From Paenibacillus eucommiae (GTDB lineage: Bacteria; Bacillota; Bacilli; Paenibacillales; NBRC-103111): a stretch of DNA of 64,000 nt. Numbering within the stretch: position 1 is the first letter of the stretch; every line of letters begins with the position of its first letter. The stretch is taken from positions 1 to 64,000 of the forward strand of contig NZ_JAGGLB010000021.1 of assembly GCF_017874215.1 (NCBI RefSeq), in the 5' to 3' direction. Under the pieces are notes generated by a model. The model was not told the origin of the DNA, searched no databases, and saw only the letters and a program-made list of their open reading frames with translations. Below are positions 18,714-25,946 of this stretch, piece after piece. Made by a program: the position numbers and the translations under genes.

Positions 18714-19223
18714 GTGATTGTAATTGAGACTTCAAGATTGCTTTTAAGGCACTATACACACGAAGATTTACATTCACTTTATACCATTTTTTCAGATCCT
18801 GAAACTATGACTTATTATCCGGCTCCTTTTAGTATGCAGCAAACGCAAAACTGGATTCAGCGGAATATAGATCGGTATGAGCATGATGGATTTGGACTAT
18901 GGGCAGCTTGTTTGAAAGACAGCAAGGAGTTTATTGGTGATTGTGGCCTTATTAAACAACAGGTGAATGGCAGCACAGAAATTGAGATAGGCTATCACAT
19001 TAGTAAGAAGCATTGGTCCAAGGGTTATGCGTCTGAAGCAGCACGAGCATGTAAGGAATACGGCTTTGGTCAATTGGGTTTGAAAAAATTAATAAGCATC
19101 ATAGTTCCAAAAAATATGGCTTCCATTCGTGTTGCAGAAAAAATCGGATTTATTAAAGAACAAGAGGTATTCATATTTAACAAGACTCATTACATATATT
19201 CGGGGAGTAAGGCAAAAGACTGA
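18714..19223 (+). CDS. GNAT family N-acetyltransferase (RimJ/RimL type)
   Basis: A 169-residue GNAT protein starting with GTG behind GGGAG. The opening 'IETSRLLLRHYTHEDL' and the loop HWSKGYASEAARACKEYGF are diagnostic of RimJ/RimL-type acetyltransferases; 'LKKLISIIVPKNMASIRVAEKIGF' is motif B. The substrate is unknown. It is 29 bp after the BtrH-like gene. It is more AT-rich than its neighbours, which hints at separate origin. Confidence 0.88.
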   Translation: MIVIETSRLLLRHYTHEDLHSLYTIFSDPETMTYYPAPFSMQQTQNWIQRNIDRYEHDGFGLWAACLKDSKEFIGDCGLIKQQVNGSTEIEIGYHISKKHWSKGYASEAARACKEYGFGQLGLKKLISIIVPKNMASIRVAEKIGFIKEQEVFIFNKTHYIYSGSKAKD

Positions 19224-19296
19224 AGGATGAAGGATGAAGGGCATAGTTCGCTAAGGAAACGGGAGTTAAACTCTTCGAATACTAGGGGGTATTAAC

Positions 19297-20427
19297 ATGG
19301 ATAAAAGCACATCTCAGCCCGCCAGTCCACTGACTATCTTGACCGCAGCGCAAGCGCGGGCGCTTAACCATGTTACTTCGGGCGCGATGTTAATGAGAGG
19401 TCGCATGCGTGAGATGGCTGCGGAAATTCTTACGCGTGCAGGTGTGTTATCCGAAGCAGCAGCATTTGATGATCTGCTGTCGAGTATCGAAAAGAACGCT
19501 AGGGTTACGTTGAACTTCCATCCGGACCGGATTCTGCCCAGTGGTCTCACCGTTGTTGAAGGCCTACTGCATAATGGAACCTACCTAAGCCAATTTGCAA
19601 CTGGTGTTACGAACGGAAGTCGTTCGGCATTCCCGGGTGGGGATCGTGATCGCTGGGAGGAGAGGCTTTTTGGCGGTGCTTACCAAACAGAGGGAGTGAC
19701 GAATCATGAGCGGCCGAAATATGGCGCACTAAATCTAATGAATTACGTGGATGGTGCATCCCCACGCTTTGGCTCGTGCTATCTCCTGCTGCGCCCTCAT
19801 ATATGGAGCCGATGCACGTTCACATTTGGCGACAGTCACACTGGTCCGGAGCATATCGGCATGAGCGACAGCTTCGATCCAGTGCTCGCCGCGCTGCTGG
19901 AAAAAGTCGATATCACTCACGAGGCGCTAGGATCCTCCAATATAGAGGTGCCCTCACTTGTAGAACGACTCCTCAAGCTGCACGAAGACTGCCCGGAAAA
20001 TGCTTGTGGTGTTCTCGGGCGATCGCTAGACGAATACATTGAGGTGCAAGTCCACGGAGACATCAAAATGTCAAAGGACGTAGAGGGATTAGTAGCGGAC
20101 CCGTCGTACAAAAAGACGAACATCGGTGATCAGCTCGAAAGCTTATGCTCCCAAAACAACATAAGCTTGTCTTGGCATCCTGGCTTCCGGCTAGCAGTGG
20201 AAGCCGTGCCGGATGACTTCCGTGGTCCGGCCATGCCTCCTCTGGCAGAACGCGTGAACAGAGAGTTCGCTGCGACCCCAGGGGAATTGAACGCAGCGAC
20301 CATAGGCAGAGCTGCGGCAGCTCTCTACCACAATCCTGAGAGCTGGCAAGACTGGGGTACTCCCCAAGAAACCTTTCAGCATCTCAAACAGCTTTGGCAC
20401 ATCCTTGTGAGATACGGACATCAATAA
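19297..20427 (+). CDS. DUF3626 domain protein
   Basis: A 376-residue protein whose whole length looks like the DUF3626 family: LTILTAAQARALNHV, then TLNFHPDRILPSGLTVVEGL, then GVTNGSRSAFPGGDRDRWE, 'LFGGAYQ' and a 'GSCYLLLRPH' segment. Some members resemble toxin-type or ADP-ribosyl-transferase-like proteins, but no function is established to my knowledge. There is no signal peptide or membrane segment. The start is behind AGGGGG (19284-19289). Its stop codon lies three bases before an S-box aptamer that leads the next gene. Confidence 0.8.
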   Translation: MDKSTSQPASPLTILTAAQARALNHVTSGAMLMRGRMREMAAEILTRAGVLSEAAAFDDLLSSIEKNARVTLNFHPDRILPSGLTVVEGLLHNGTYLSQFATGVTNGSRSAFPGGDRDRWEERLFGGAYQTEGVTNHERPKYGALNLMNYVDGASPRFGSCYLLLRPHIWSRCTFTFGDSHTGPEHIGMSDSFDPVLAALLEKVDITHEALGSSNIEVPSLVERLLKLHEDCPENACGVLGRSLDEYIEVQVHGDIKMSKDVEGLVADPSYKKTNIGDQLESLCSQNNISLSWHPGFRLAVEAVPDDFRGPAMPPLAERVNREFAATPGELNAATIGRAAAALYHNPESWQDWGTPQETFQHLKQLWHILVRYGHQ

Positions 20428-20429
20428 AG

Positions 20430-20522
20430 CTCTTATCCAGAGTTCGGTGGAGGGACTGGCCCTAGGAAACCGCGGCAACCGGCATGTATAAAGCACGGTG
20501 CAAATTCCAGCAAAGATGAGGG
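20430..20522 (+). promoter_or_regulatory. S-box (SAM-I) riboswitch-like aptamer lacking helix P4
   Basis: The conserved S-box blocks appear in order: CTCTTATC (5' side of P1, 20430-20437), GGTGGAGGGACTGGCCCTA (20446-20464), GAAACCGCGGCAACC (20466-20480), CACGGTGC (20494-20501), AAATTCC, and GATGAGGG (3' side of P1, 20515-20522). P1 can form with G-U pairs. Only AGCAAA separates AATTCC from the P1 strand, where normal SAM-I RNAs have the P4 hairpin. GAGGGG of the P1 strand is also the ribosome site of the Nudix gene eight bases on, and no terminator is present, so any control would be on translation. It is either a minimal variant or a relic. Confidence 0.7.
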
Positions 20523-20530
20523 GAATCTGA

Positions 20531-21007
20531 ATGTCAATAAGAACACGGGTTGCATGTATCGCTTTAAAAGATGAAAAAATTGTGCTTATGGAAAAATTAA
20601 TTCCCAGCTACTTCAATTTCAAGCAATTGACGCCCCCTGGAGGTGGTGTTGAGCTGCATGAAACTTTGGAGGAAGCGTGTATTAGGGAAATGAATGAGGA
20701 AACTGGATTAACAATTGAAAAGCCTATCTTCAAAGGGGTGGTTTCTTATATTAATCATGGGAACAGCGAACACGCAGTGACATTTTTCTTTGTAACTTAT
20801 GATGTTCAAGGCGATTTAATAACAATGGAACCTGAAAAGCATATTCCGCGTTGGGTTGAATTACACAGTCTTAATAATAATGAACTTGTACCGGATTATT
20901 ATAAAGAGTTTATACAGATCCTTTTATTTGGGCAAAAGGTTCTAAATGCAAGGCTTGAGTGGAATAAACCAGGTGAGATTGAGAAGTTTACGGTGACTAT
21001 TGTGTAG
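20531..21007 (+). CDS. Nudix hydrolase downstream of an S-box element
   Basis: A 158-residue Nudix hydrolase with a complete Nudix box at about residues 37-59 (GGGVELHE, then REMNEETGL). The N-terminus 'RVACIALKDEKIVLMEKL' fits a stand-alone nucleotide- or cofactor-cleaning enzyme. There is no sign of which substrate it cleaves. The ribosome site GAGGGG belongs to the 3' arm of an S-box aptamer, so S-adenosylmethionine could repress translation. An S-box on a Nudix gene is unexpected, since these elements usually lead methionine and sulfur genes. Confidence 0.88.
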   Translation: MSIRTRVACIALKDEKIVLMEKLIPSYFNFKQLTPPGGGVELHETLEEACIREMNEETGLTIEKPIFKGVVSYINHGNSEHAVTFFFVTYDVQGDLITMEPEKHIPRWVELHSLNNNELVPDYYKEFIQILLFGQKVLNARLEWNKPGEIEKFTVTIV

Positions 21008-21048
21008 CTTGCAAATTATACAGAAACAAATTGCAGAGAAACAATAAC

Positions 21049-21077
21049 TTGCAGGTATAAATCGGTCATGGTAAGAT
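21049..21077 (+). promoter_or_regulatory. Promoter of the antisense RNA
   Basis: TTGCAG (21049-21054), 17 bp, then TAAGAT (21072-21077) preceded by TGG, an extended -10. Transcription would start near 21085 and run into the antisense RNA described below. Confidence 0.5.
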
Positions 21078-21084
21078 TATGATA

Positions 21085-21208
21085 ACAAAAGAGAGGTGCG
21101 CTAACACCTCTCTCCGACAATATCCGCTTTTAAGGGCGGCAGCTTTAACTAGGTGTTACGGCAGTGAATAGACCGTTATCCCGTGCGAAGGGCGGTCTAT
21201 TTTTTTTA
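21085..21208 (+). ncRNA. Antisense antitoxin RNA (RatA-like), overlapping the toxin 3' half
   Basis: A plus-strand transcript of about 120 bases is predicted between an extended -10 promoter and a strong terminator (ATAGACCG/CGGTCTAT then eight T, 21168-21208). It would be antisense to the last third of the toxin gene and its 3' untranslated region, the arrangement of RatA against TxpA in B. subtilis. The GAGAGGTG/CACCTCTC hairpin at 21091-21112 forms its 5' end and, read on the other strand, is the toxin-mRNA terminator. No transcript has been seen; this is from sequence alone. Confidence 0.6.
21091..21112 (-). terminator. Terminator of the toxin mRNA
   Basis: On the minus strand GAGAGGTG, a six-base loop and CACCTCTC are followed by TTTTG. 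It ends the toxin transcript about 45 bases after the stop codon. Confidence 0.6.
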
Positions 21209-21278
21209 CGTAGGTAAGTAATGCCAGGATGAACATGCCAAACATGAACATCAAAATCAATGCATCTTTTACCTTCAT
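21156..21278 (-). CDS. Holin-like type I toxin (TxpA/Hol_Tox family)
   Basis: A 40-residue protein: charged MKVKDA, one hydrophobic helix (residues about 7-23, LILMFMFGMFILALLTY), then KKIDRP and a polar tail. This is the pattern of the 'putative holin-like toxin' family, whose members depolarise the membrane. GAGGAGGTG precedes the ATG by seven bases and can be locked in a CCTCC-GAGA-GGAGG hairpin (21287-21300), as in other type I toxin mRNAs. The promoter is an extended -10 TGGTATGAT (-10 at 21341-21346) without a good -35. An antisense RNA overlaps its 3' part. Confidence 0.75.
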   Translation of the reverse strand: MKVKDALILMFMFGMFILALLTYVKKIDRPSHGITVYSLP

Positions 21279-21355
21279 ACGCTTCACCTCCTCTCGGAGG
21301 ATTAGCCGGCCGCCCTTGCAAGCTATTCTATTGTGAATCTATCATACCATAATTT

Positions 21356-21379
21356 AGGAGCCGCGAGGCTCCTTTTTTT
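21356..21379 (+). terminator. Rho-independent hairpin upstream of the toxin promoter
   Basis: AGGAGCC, GCGA, GGCTCCT and a T-run form a textbook terminator on the plus strand. It lies just behind the toxin promoter and would stop plus-strand read-through towards the M81 gene. Confidence 0.75.
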
Positions 21380-21638
21380 GCGTAGGAGTTGAAAAATATG
21401 AAGTATAGCTACTTCGCTTGCAGCAATGGATGACCAGTCGAATCAAGCTGCTGGCTTCATTTCTGCAATTAGTGATGGAGTGTTATCAATGATAAGGGCA
21501 ATCCAATCAAGGGCATTTCTGGTGCAAGCCGGAAAGGCTTTTTTTTCACTTGTGAAAAACCCGGAAAGTCAGTCGTATCAAGGCTTTCAGGATGAATCAA
21601 TAAATTGTTTTTAGCCTGTTCCGCTGCGTAAAAAGTGG
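21380..21638 (+). other. Gap with two hairpins, possible small RNA
   Basis: GAAGTA/TACTTC (21400-21415) and an AAGCC-GGAAA-GGCTT hairpin followed by T's (21526-21546) could bound a small RNA. A 62-codon frame at 21426-21614 has no ribosome site and I do not call it a gene. Confidence 0.3.
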
Positions 21639-21700
21639 TTTACAAACGGGTGAAATTCTACTATTATTTAAGTGAAACAATAGTTTTAATAGATAAAACT
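21639..21700 (+). promoter_or_regulatory. Promoter and operator of the M81 gene, shared with the Fe-ADH gene
   Basis: TTTACA (21639-21644), 17 bp, TATTAT (21662-21667), followed by an operator at 21674-21700 made of AAACAATAGTTT (AAAC/GTTT inverted) overlapping GTTTTA-ATAGA-TAAAAC. The same promoter, spacing and operator recur before the iron-dependent dehydrogenase gene (41881-41947). The inverted GAAAC-type half-sites recall RpiR/MurR-type operators. No RpiR-type gene is in the window. Confidence 0.65.
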
Positions 21701-21775
21701 TTGGTGTGTAAATGAAGTTCTTATTTCAAGTTTTCAAGCCAAAAAGAAAAAATGCTTTTATCCCAGGAGGAAAAA

Positions 21776-23266
21776 ATGAACAGCAGCGATTACAAGATTG
21801 CGGTTGCCGGTATTTTTCACGAGACCAATACATTTGCACCAGGCTTAACACAGGAGCCAGCATTTCGCGAAGAATGGATTGTTGGATACGAGGCCTTTGC
21901 CGAAGAATATAGCGGCACACGGACGACGATGGGAGGCCTGCTCGATGCTTCAAAAGCGCACGGAGCAAAGCTGCTGCCAGGCTTTTATACGGCGGCCTTG
22001 CCTAGCGGCATCGTAGCCAATCCCTTGGATAACAGACTCATTGAGATCATGCTGGACTCTATTGATGCGAGTAGCGATGGACTGGTGCTGATTATGCACG
22101 GAGCGATGGTTTCTGAGAACTATCCCGATTTCGAAGGGGAATGCCTGCGTCGGCTTCGTGAAAAACTAGGCAATGATTTCCCGATTGCATTAACGATTGA
22201 TCTTCATGCTAATGTTACCGAGCAAATGGCTGCTCTCTCTGATATTACCGTGATTTATGATACTTATCCGCATATCGATATGTACGAACGCGGCGTTGAG
22301 GCTTACGAATTGCTGGTCCGCATGCTTAAAGGTGAAGTGAAGCCTCGTCAGGCTTATGCCCATACAGGTTTGCTGCTTGTACCACAAGGCATGATCACCG
22401 ACGAAGGCAGCATGAAATTGCTGATTGAACGGGCTGTTGAGATCGAAAAGAACGAGAAAGTGCTGAATGTATCCGTAGCAGGAGGCTTCCCATATAGTGA
22501 TATAGAAGACGCGGGCATGTCGTTCGTTGTGACAACGGATGGAGATAGCGAGCTTGCGGAGCAGTATGCAGCGGAACTAAAGAACTTGGCAATTGAACTG
22601 AAGGAAACCTTCGATGTAGCTTATTGGTCTCCGGTTGACGCCATCCAGGAGGCGCTCTCCGAACCGGAAGGTCCGGTTATCCTCGTGGAAGGCTCCGATA
22701 ATGTGGGCGGAGGTGCTCCAGCGGATGCTACACATCTTCTTGGCCAGCTGCTGAATTTGCCGGAACGTGCCTTGATTGTAATTCGTGATCCCGAGGCAGT
22801 AAAGCTGGCTTCAGCTGTGGGCATCGGTGGTAATTTTGCAGGTCTTGTAGGCGGCAAGAGCGATGCGCTTCACGGCGAACCTGTACAAATCGAAGGGAAA
22901 GTCCGGCTGCTGTTTGACGGCTTTTATCATAACATCGGCCCTTTCAGGGCAGGTCAGTCAGCGGACATGGGGTTAACTGCGGTAGTCGAATCCGGAAATC
23001 TGACCATCGTACTCACCGAGAAGCGGATGGCTCCTTGGGATCTAGGACATATCCGTTATGCGGGACTTTGGCCAACCGATTTCAAGATGATCGTTGTGAA
23101 ATCAGCCGTCGCCTGGCAAACTGCATTTGGCACTTTCGCCAAGCGCGTCATATACGTGGATACACCTGGCTGCTGCAGCGCCAACCTGATGCATTTTGAA
23201 TATAATCATTTACGTAAGCCGATTTATCCTTTAGGTTTACATATTAATGATGCTGGTGGCAAGTGA
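21776..23266 (+). CDS. M81 family (MlrC-like) metallopeptidase
   Basis: A 496-residue cytosolic protein of the MlrC/M81 family, zinc enzymes first known from breakdown of linear microcystin peptides. The family hallmarks are present: GIFHETNTFAP near residue 13, LVLIMHGAMVSE near 108, LTIDLHANVTEQ near 140, and the C-terminal 'GHIRYAGLWPTDFKMIVVKSAVAW'. ATG 21776 is chosen because AGGAGGAAAAA lies directly upstream. In Firmicutes the natural substrate is unknown; a D- or isopeptide is a guess. Its operator is shared with the iron-dependent dehydrogenase. Confidence 0.85.
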   Translation: MNSSDYKIAVAGIFHETNTFAPGLTQEPAFREEWIVGYEAFAEEYSGTRTTMGGLLDASKAHGAKLLPGFYTAALPSGIVANPLDNRLIEIMLDSIDASSDGLVLIMHGAMVSENYPDFEGECLRRLREKLGNDFPIALTIDLHANVTEQMAALSDITVIYDTYPHIDMYERGVEAYELLVRMLKGEVKPRQAYAHTGLLLVPQGMITDEGSMKLLIERAVEIEKNEKVLNVSVAGGFPYSDIEDAGMSFVVTTDGDSELAEQYAAELKNLAIELKETFDVAYWSPVDAIQEALSEPEGPVILVEGSDNVGGGAPADATHLLGQLLNLPERALIVIRDPEAVKLASAVGIGGNFAGLVGGKSDALHGEPVQIEGKVRLLFDGFYHNIGPFRAGQSADMGLTAVVESGNLTIVLTEKRMAPWDLGHIRYAGLWPTDFKMIVVKSAVAWQTAFGTFAKRVIYVDTPGCCSANLMHFEYNHLRKPIYPLGLHINDAGGK

Positions 23267-23273
23267 ATTAAAT

Positions 23274-23316
<43 letters not shown>

Positions 23317-23346
23317 CAACCACTTGAAAAGGAATAAATAAATAGC

Positions 23347-23393
23347 AAACCCACTATTGATTCCGTCCATGGAACTAATGGTGGGTTTTTTTG
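23347..23393 (+). terminator. Rho-independent terminator of the M81 gene
   Basis: AAACCCACTATT pairs with AATGGTGGGTTT (one G-U) around an inner TCC/GGA stem and is followed by T's. Confidence 0.85.
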
Positions 23394-23590
23394 TGAACTT
23401 ATGAAAGTAAAAGTTATGAGGATACCTGGAATGAAAGAAATCAGTCACATGGTGCAGCTTTATAGCTTTATAGTGATGAAGAGTTCGGTTTGAAGCGCAG
23501 ATTTCCCTATCGCCACCATCCCCGTCCCCGTCCCTCAGGAATCAACCACTATTGGCAGTCCTTTTTGAGCGTGTGCTTCGTATGCTTCAT

Positions 23591-23664
23591 TTAACGATGT
23601 TTTTCATCGTTAAAGCAAGGATATGGGAGGACACGGTGCTTTTAACGATGAAAAACATCGTTAA
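23591..23664. repeat. Pair of inverted 23-bp palindromes
   Basis: The segment at 23591-23613 has arms TTAACGATG and CATCGTTAA around TTTTT. The segment at 23642-23664 is its exact reverse complement, with AAAAA between the same arms. Each is a hairpin, and the two can also pair with each other over 28 bases. It looks like an interspersed REP-type element rather than a terminator. Confidence 0.8.
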
Positions 23665-23852
23665 GGTAGCAGATCCTCCTCAGCTGCGCGCGCTCTTCAT
23701 TCCCAGCGCCTGCGCCCGCTAGGAAATCTCCTCAAATCAAGAGAATAGCCCTTGCTGGCTGTCCGCTTGAGCTTGGTGTTCGCTTGATTTACTTGATTTG
23801 CTTAATTTGCCTGATCTCGCTTGATTCCAGTGAATCGTGCGATTGTAGCTAA

Positions 23853-23981
23853 GGAGAGGGAATGGCTGTGGGAGGAAGAGCGTTCGCGTCCGCCTTTAAA
23901 GATTTGTTCCTACTCCTCATTTATATCGTTCAAGGGAACAAATCTTTAACAGCGGCTGGAGCCAACAGCCTTTCCCTCCTC
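23853..23981. repeat. Long imperfect palindrome (MITE/REP-like)
   Basis: Outer arms at 23853-23872 and 23962-23981 (GGAGAGGGAATGGCTGTGGG and its near complement) enclose perfect 15-bp inner arms TTAAAGATTTGTTCC (23896-23910) and GGAACAAATCTTTAA (23935-23949). No coding capacity. It could be a mobile miniature element or a structured RNA. Confidence 0.75.
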
Positions 23982-24123
23982 AACGCACCCACGTCACGAG
24001 CATGCACCTCAAAGGAAGCCGCAAGGGTGTCTTTCTTATAAAGTTTAAAGGAATAAACAGCTCACTCTAGAAATATAACCATATCGGAATGATTGTGAGA
24101 AAAGCTGAGAGGAAGAACTAGTA

Positions 24124-25899
24124 ATGAATATGACGGTTTTTCGCCGATTTTCGGTTTATCCCAAAATTGTAATTGCTTTCCTGATGGTTGTGATGCCGCT
24201 TTATATGCTGGGATTTGCGATGAATAAGTCGGGATCCAGCAGGGTTGGAGCGGAGATTCAGCAATCGTTGGAGTCACGGGTCCATTTTTATTTGAGTTCC
24301 TTTGAAGCGGAATTTCTGCGGATTGTTACATTGAGGAACGAGTATGTGTATGATGGCGATCTGCAGGATGTTAGTGTTATTGCTCCGGTGATGACACAGT
24401 ACCAGCTTGCTCAAGCTGTGAAGAGAATTATGGAGAAGCTGAAGCTGCTGCAATCGTCAAGTCTATATGTAAGCGATATCCAGGTACACATTCCCCTCAT
24501 TCAAAGGACGATTTCTACCGATGGCTTTGTGGATCCGATGTCGGAGGAAGAGCTGCTCGTTTTTCGAAATATGAAAAATAATCTGGATACCTCAATCGTA
24601 TCGTGGAACAATCGCCTGATCATTGGAGGGGTGTACCCGGAAGTGATCAGTCCGTCACAAGAGCCGCTGTATGCATTTGAGGTGGAGCTTTCTGCAGATA
24701 AGATCAGGCAGTCCTTGATGGATGTTGATAAAAATCGGGTAGGAGGGGTCTTGTTATTAGGTGAAAATATGGAGTGGGCTGTATCCAGCGATAACGACGA
24801 GACAGCCGTTTCCAAAATGAAGACGTTTCTTGCTGAGGAACAAAGCCGGGGATTAGATCATGGCAGCCGCTCTATTAAAGTTGATGACACGAAATATTTG
24901 GCGATCTACGAAAGATCTCCTGTCCTGAACACGACGCTGCTGGTCTATATGCCGGAAAGAGAGGTGCTAGGCCAGCTCAAGGATAGTCAAATCTGGTTAT
25001 GGTGGCTGTCGCTGACTTCTGTGCTTATAGTAGCTATTTTCTCCCTATGGATCTATCGGCTTATTCACCGTCCAGTCCGCAAATTGGTGCATGCGCTGCG
25101 CAAGGTGGAAAAGGGGGATCTTGGAGTTGCTATTTACCACAAGCCGGAGGATGAGTTTGGTTATTTATACAAGCAGTTTAATGCCATGGTGCGCAGGCTG
25201 CAAGTGTTGATTCACGAAGTATATGAGCAAAAGCTTCGTTCCCAGCGATCGGAGTTAAAGCAGCTTCAATCGCAAATCAATCCCCATTTCTTGTACAACA
25301 GTTATTTCGTGCTGCATCAAACTGTCCAATTGGGCGAAACAGATAAAGCGCTTCGATTAAGCAAGCATCTTGGTGAGTATTTTCGTTACATTACCCGCAA
25401 CAACGCCGATGATGTGCTGCTGCTAACGGAATGGAACCACACGTTGGCTTACGTTGAAATTCAGATGCTGCGCTTTTCACGGAGGATGGAGACAAGGTGT
25501 GGACAATCTCCTGCGCTTCACAGTGACATCAGGATCAAGGAGATCAAGGTTCCCAAGTTAATTTTGCAGCCAATTGTGGAAAATGCTTACGAGCACGGCT
25601 TGAAAGAGACGCTCAGCGACGGCATTGTTGAATTGAAGCTTGATCAAGGAAGTGAAGAAGGGCAGGAACTGCTGCTGCTTATTGTAGAAGATAATGGCGC
25701 TGGTCTGACAGATGAGCGTATCACAGAAATGAATCGGCAATTGGCAGCGGCCACAGATGAAACAGAAACAACAGGGATGATCAATGTACATCGGCGGCTG
25801 CAATTAAAATTTGGCGATAGCAGCGGCCTCGTCTTGTCAAGAAGTACGCTAGGCGGCTTGAGGGTCGAAATGAAGATTCGATATGAAGATTCGAAATGA
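24124..25899 (+). CDS. YesM-type sensor histidine kinase
   Basis: A 591-residue membrane kinase: TM1 (about 13-33), an extracellular sensing domain (about 40-285), TM2 (about 288-312), HAMP (about 312-365), and a His_kinase domain with QINPHFLYNS near residues 384-393 containing the phosphoacceptor His. The ATPase part follows, with PIVENAYEHGL and DNGAGL. Family members pair with a YesN-type AraC response regulator and sense oligosaccharides or cell-wall signals; the regulator gene follows 47 bp later. The last codons lie inside 13-bp tandem repeats, so the C-terminus may vary among strains. Confidence 0.93.
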   Translation: MNMTVFRRFSVYPKIVIAFLMVVMPLYMLGFAMNKSGSSRVGAEIQQSLESRVHFYLSSFEAEFLRIVTLRNEYVYDGDLQDVSVIAPVMTQYQLAQAVKRIMEKLKLLQSSSLYVSDIQVHIPLIQRTISTDGFVDPMSEEELLVFRNMKNNLDTSIVSWNNRLIIGGVYPEVISPSQEPLYAFEVELSADKIRQSLMDVDKNRVGGVLLLGENMEWAVSSDNDETAVSKMKTFLAEEQSRGLDHGSRSIKVDDTKYLAIYERSPVLNTTLLVYMPEREVLGQLKDSQIWLWWLSLTSVLIVAIFSLWIYRLIHRPVRKLVHALRKVEKGDLGVAIYHKPEDEFGYLYKQFNAMVRRLQVLIHEVYEQKLRSQRSELKQLQSQINPHFLYNSYFVLHQTVQLGETDKALRLSKHLGEYFRYITRNNADDVLLLTEWNHTLAYVEIQMLRFSRRMETRCGQSPALHSDIRIKEIKVPKLILQPIVENAYEHGLKETLSDGIVELKLDQGSEEGQELLLLIVEDNGAGLTDERITEMNRQLAAATDETETTGMINVHRRLQLKFGDSSGLVLSRSTLGGLRVEMKIRYEDSK

Positions 25900-25919
25900 A
25901 AATTGGAAATGAAAATTCC
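25868..25919 (+). repeat. 13-bp tandem repeat at the kinase stop codon
   Basis: GAAGATTCGATAT, GAAGATTCGAAAT, GAAAATTGGAAAT and a partial GAAAATTCC follow each other with a 13-bp period and cover the kinase stop codon (25897-25899). As 13 is not a multiple of three, loss or gain of a copy changes the C-terminal residues. Confidence 0.85.
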
Positions 25920-25946
25920 AATGGAGATAGGAGATAGAGAATTCTG

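Larger units (their letters stand above)
23394..24123. other. 730-bp non-coding region with hairpin elements
   Basis: No reading frame here looks like a gene. The region holds two 23-bp palindromes (23591-23664), a stretch of degenerate CTTGATTTG-like repeats (about 23766-23825), and a 129-bp imperfect palindrome (23853-23981). The last 140 bases lead into the histidine kinase, whose ribosome site is GAGAGGAAG (24109-24117). Confidence 0.7.

Noticed and set aside
21156-21278. Phage holin gene
   Set aside because: The protein resembles holin-like toxins, but there is no phage gene nearby and an antisense RNA and SD hairpin favour a type I toxin.
21426-21614. 62-codon frame upstream of the M81 gene
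   Set aside because: It has no ribosome site and contains a terminator-like hairpin (21526-21546) within it, so coding is unlikely.
23766-23825. CRISPR-like array of CTTGATTTG repeats
   Set aside because: The repeats are about 8-10 bp, degenerate and without regular spacers; this is simple low-complexity sequence.
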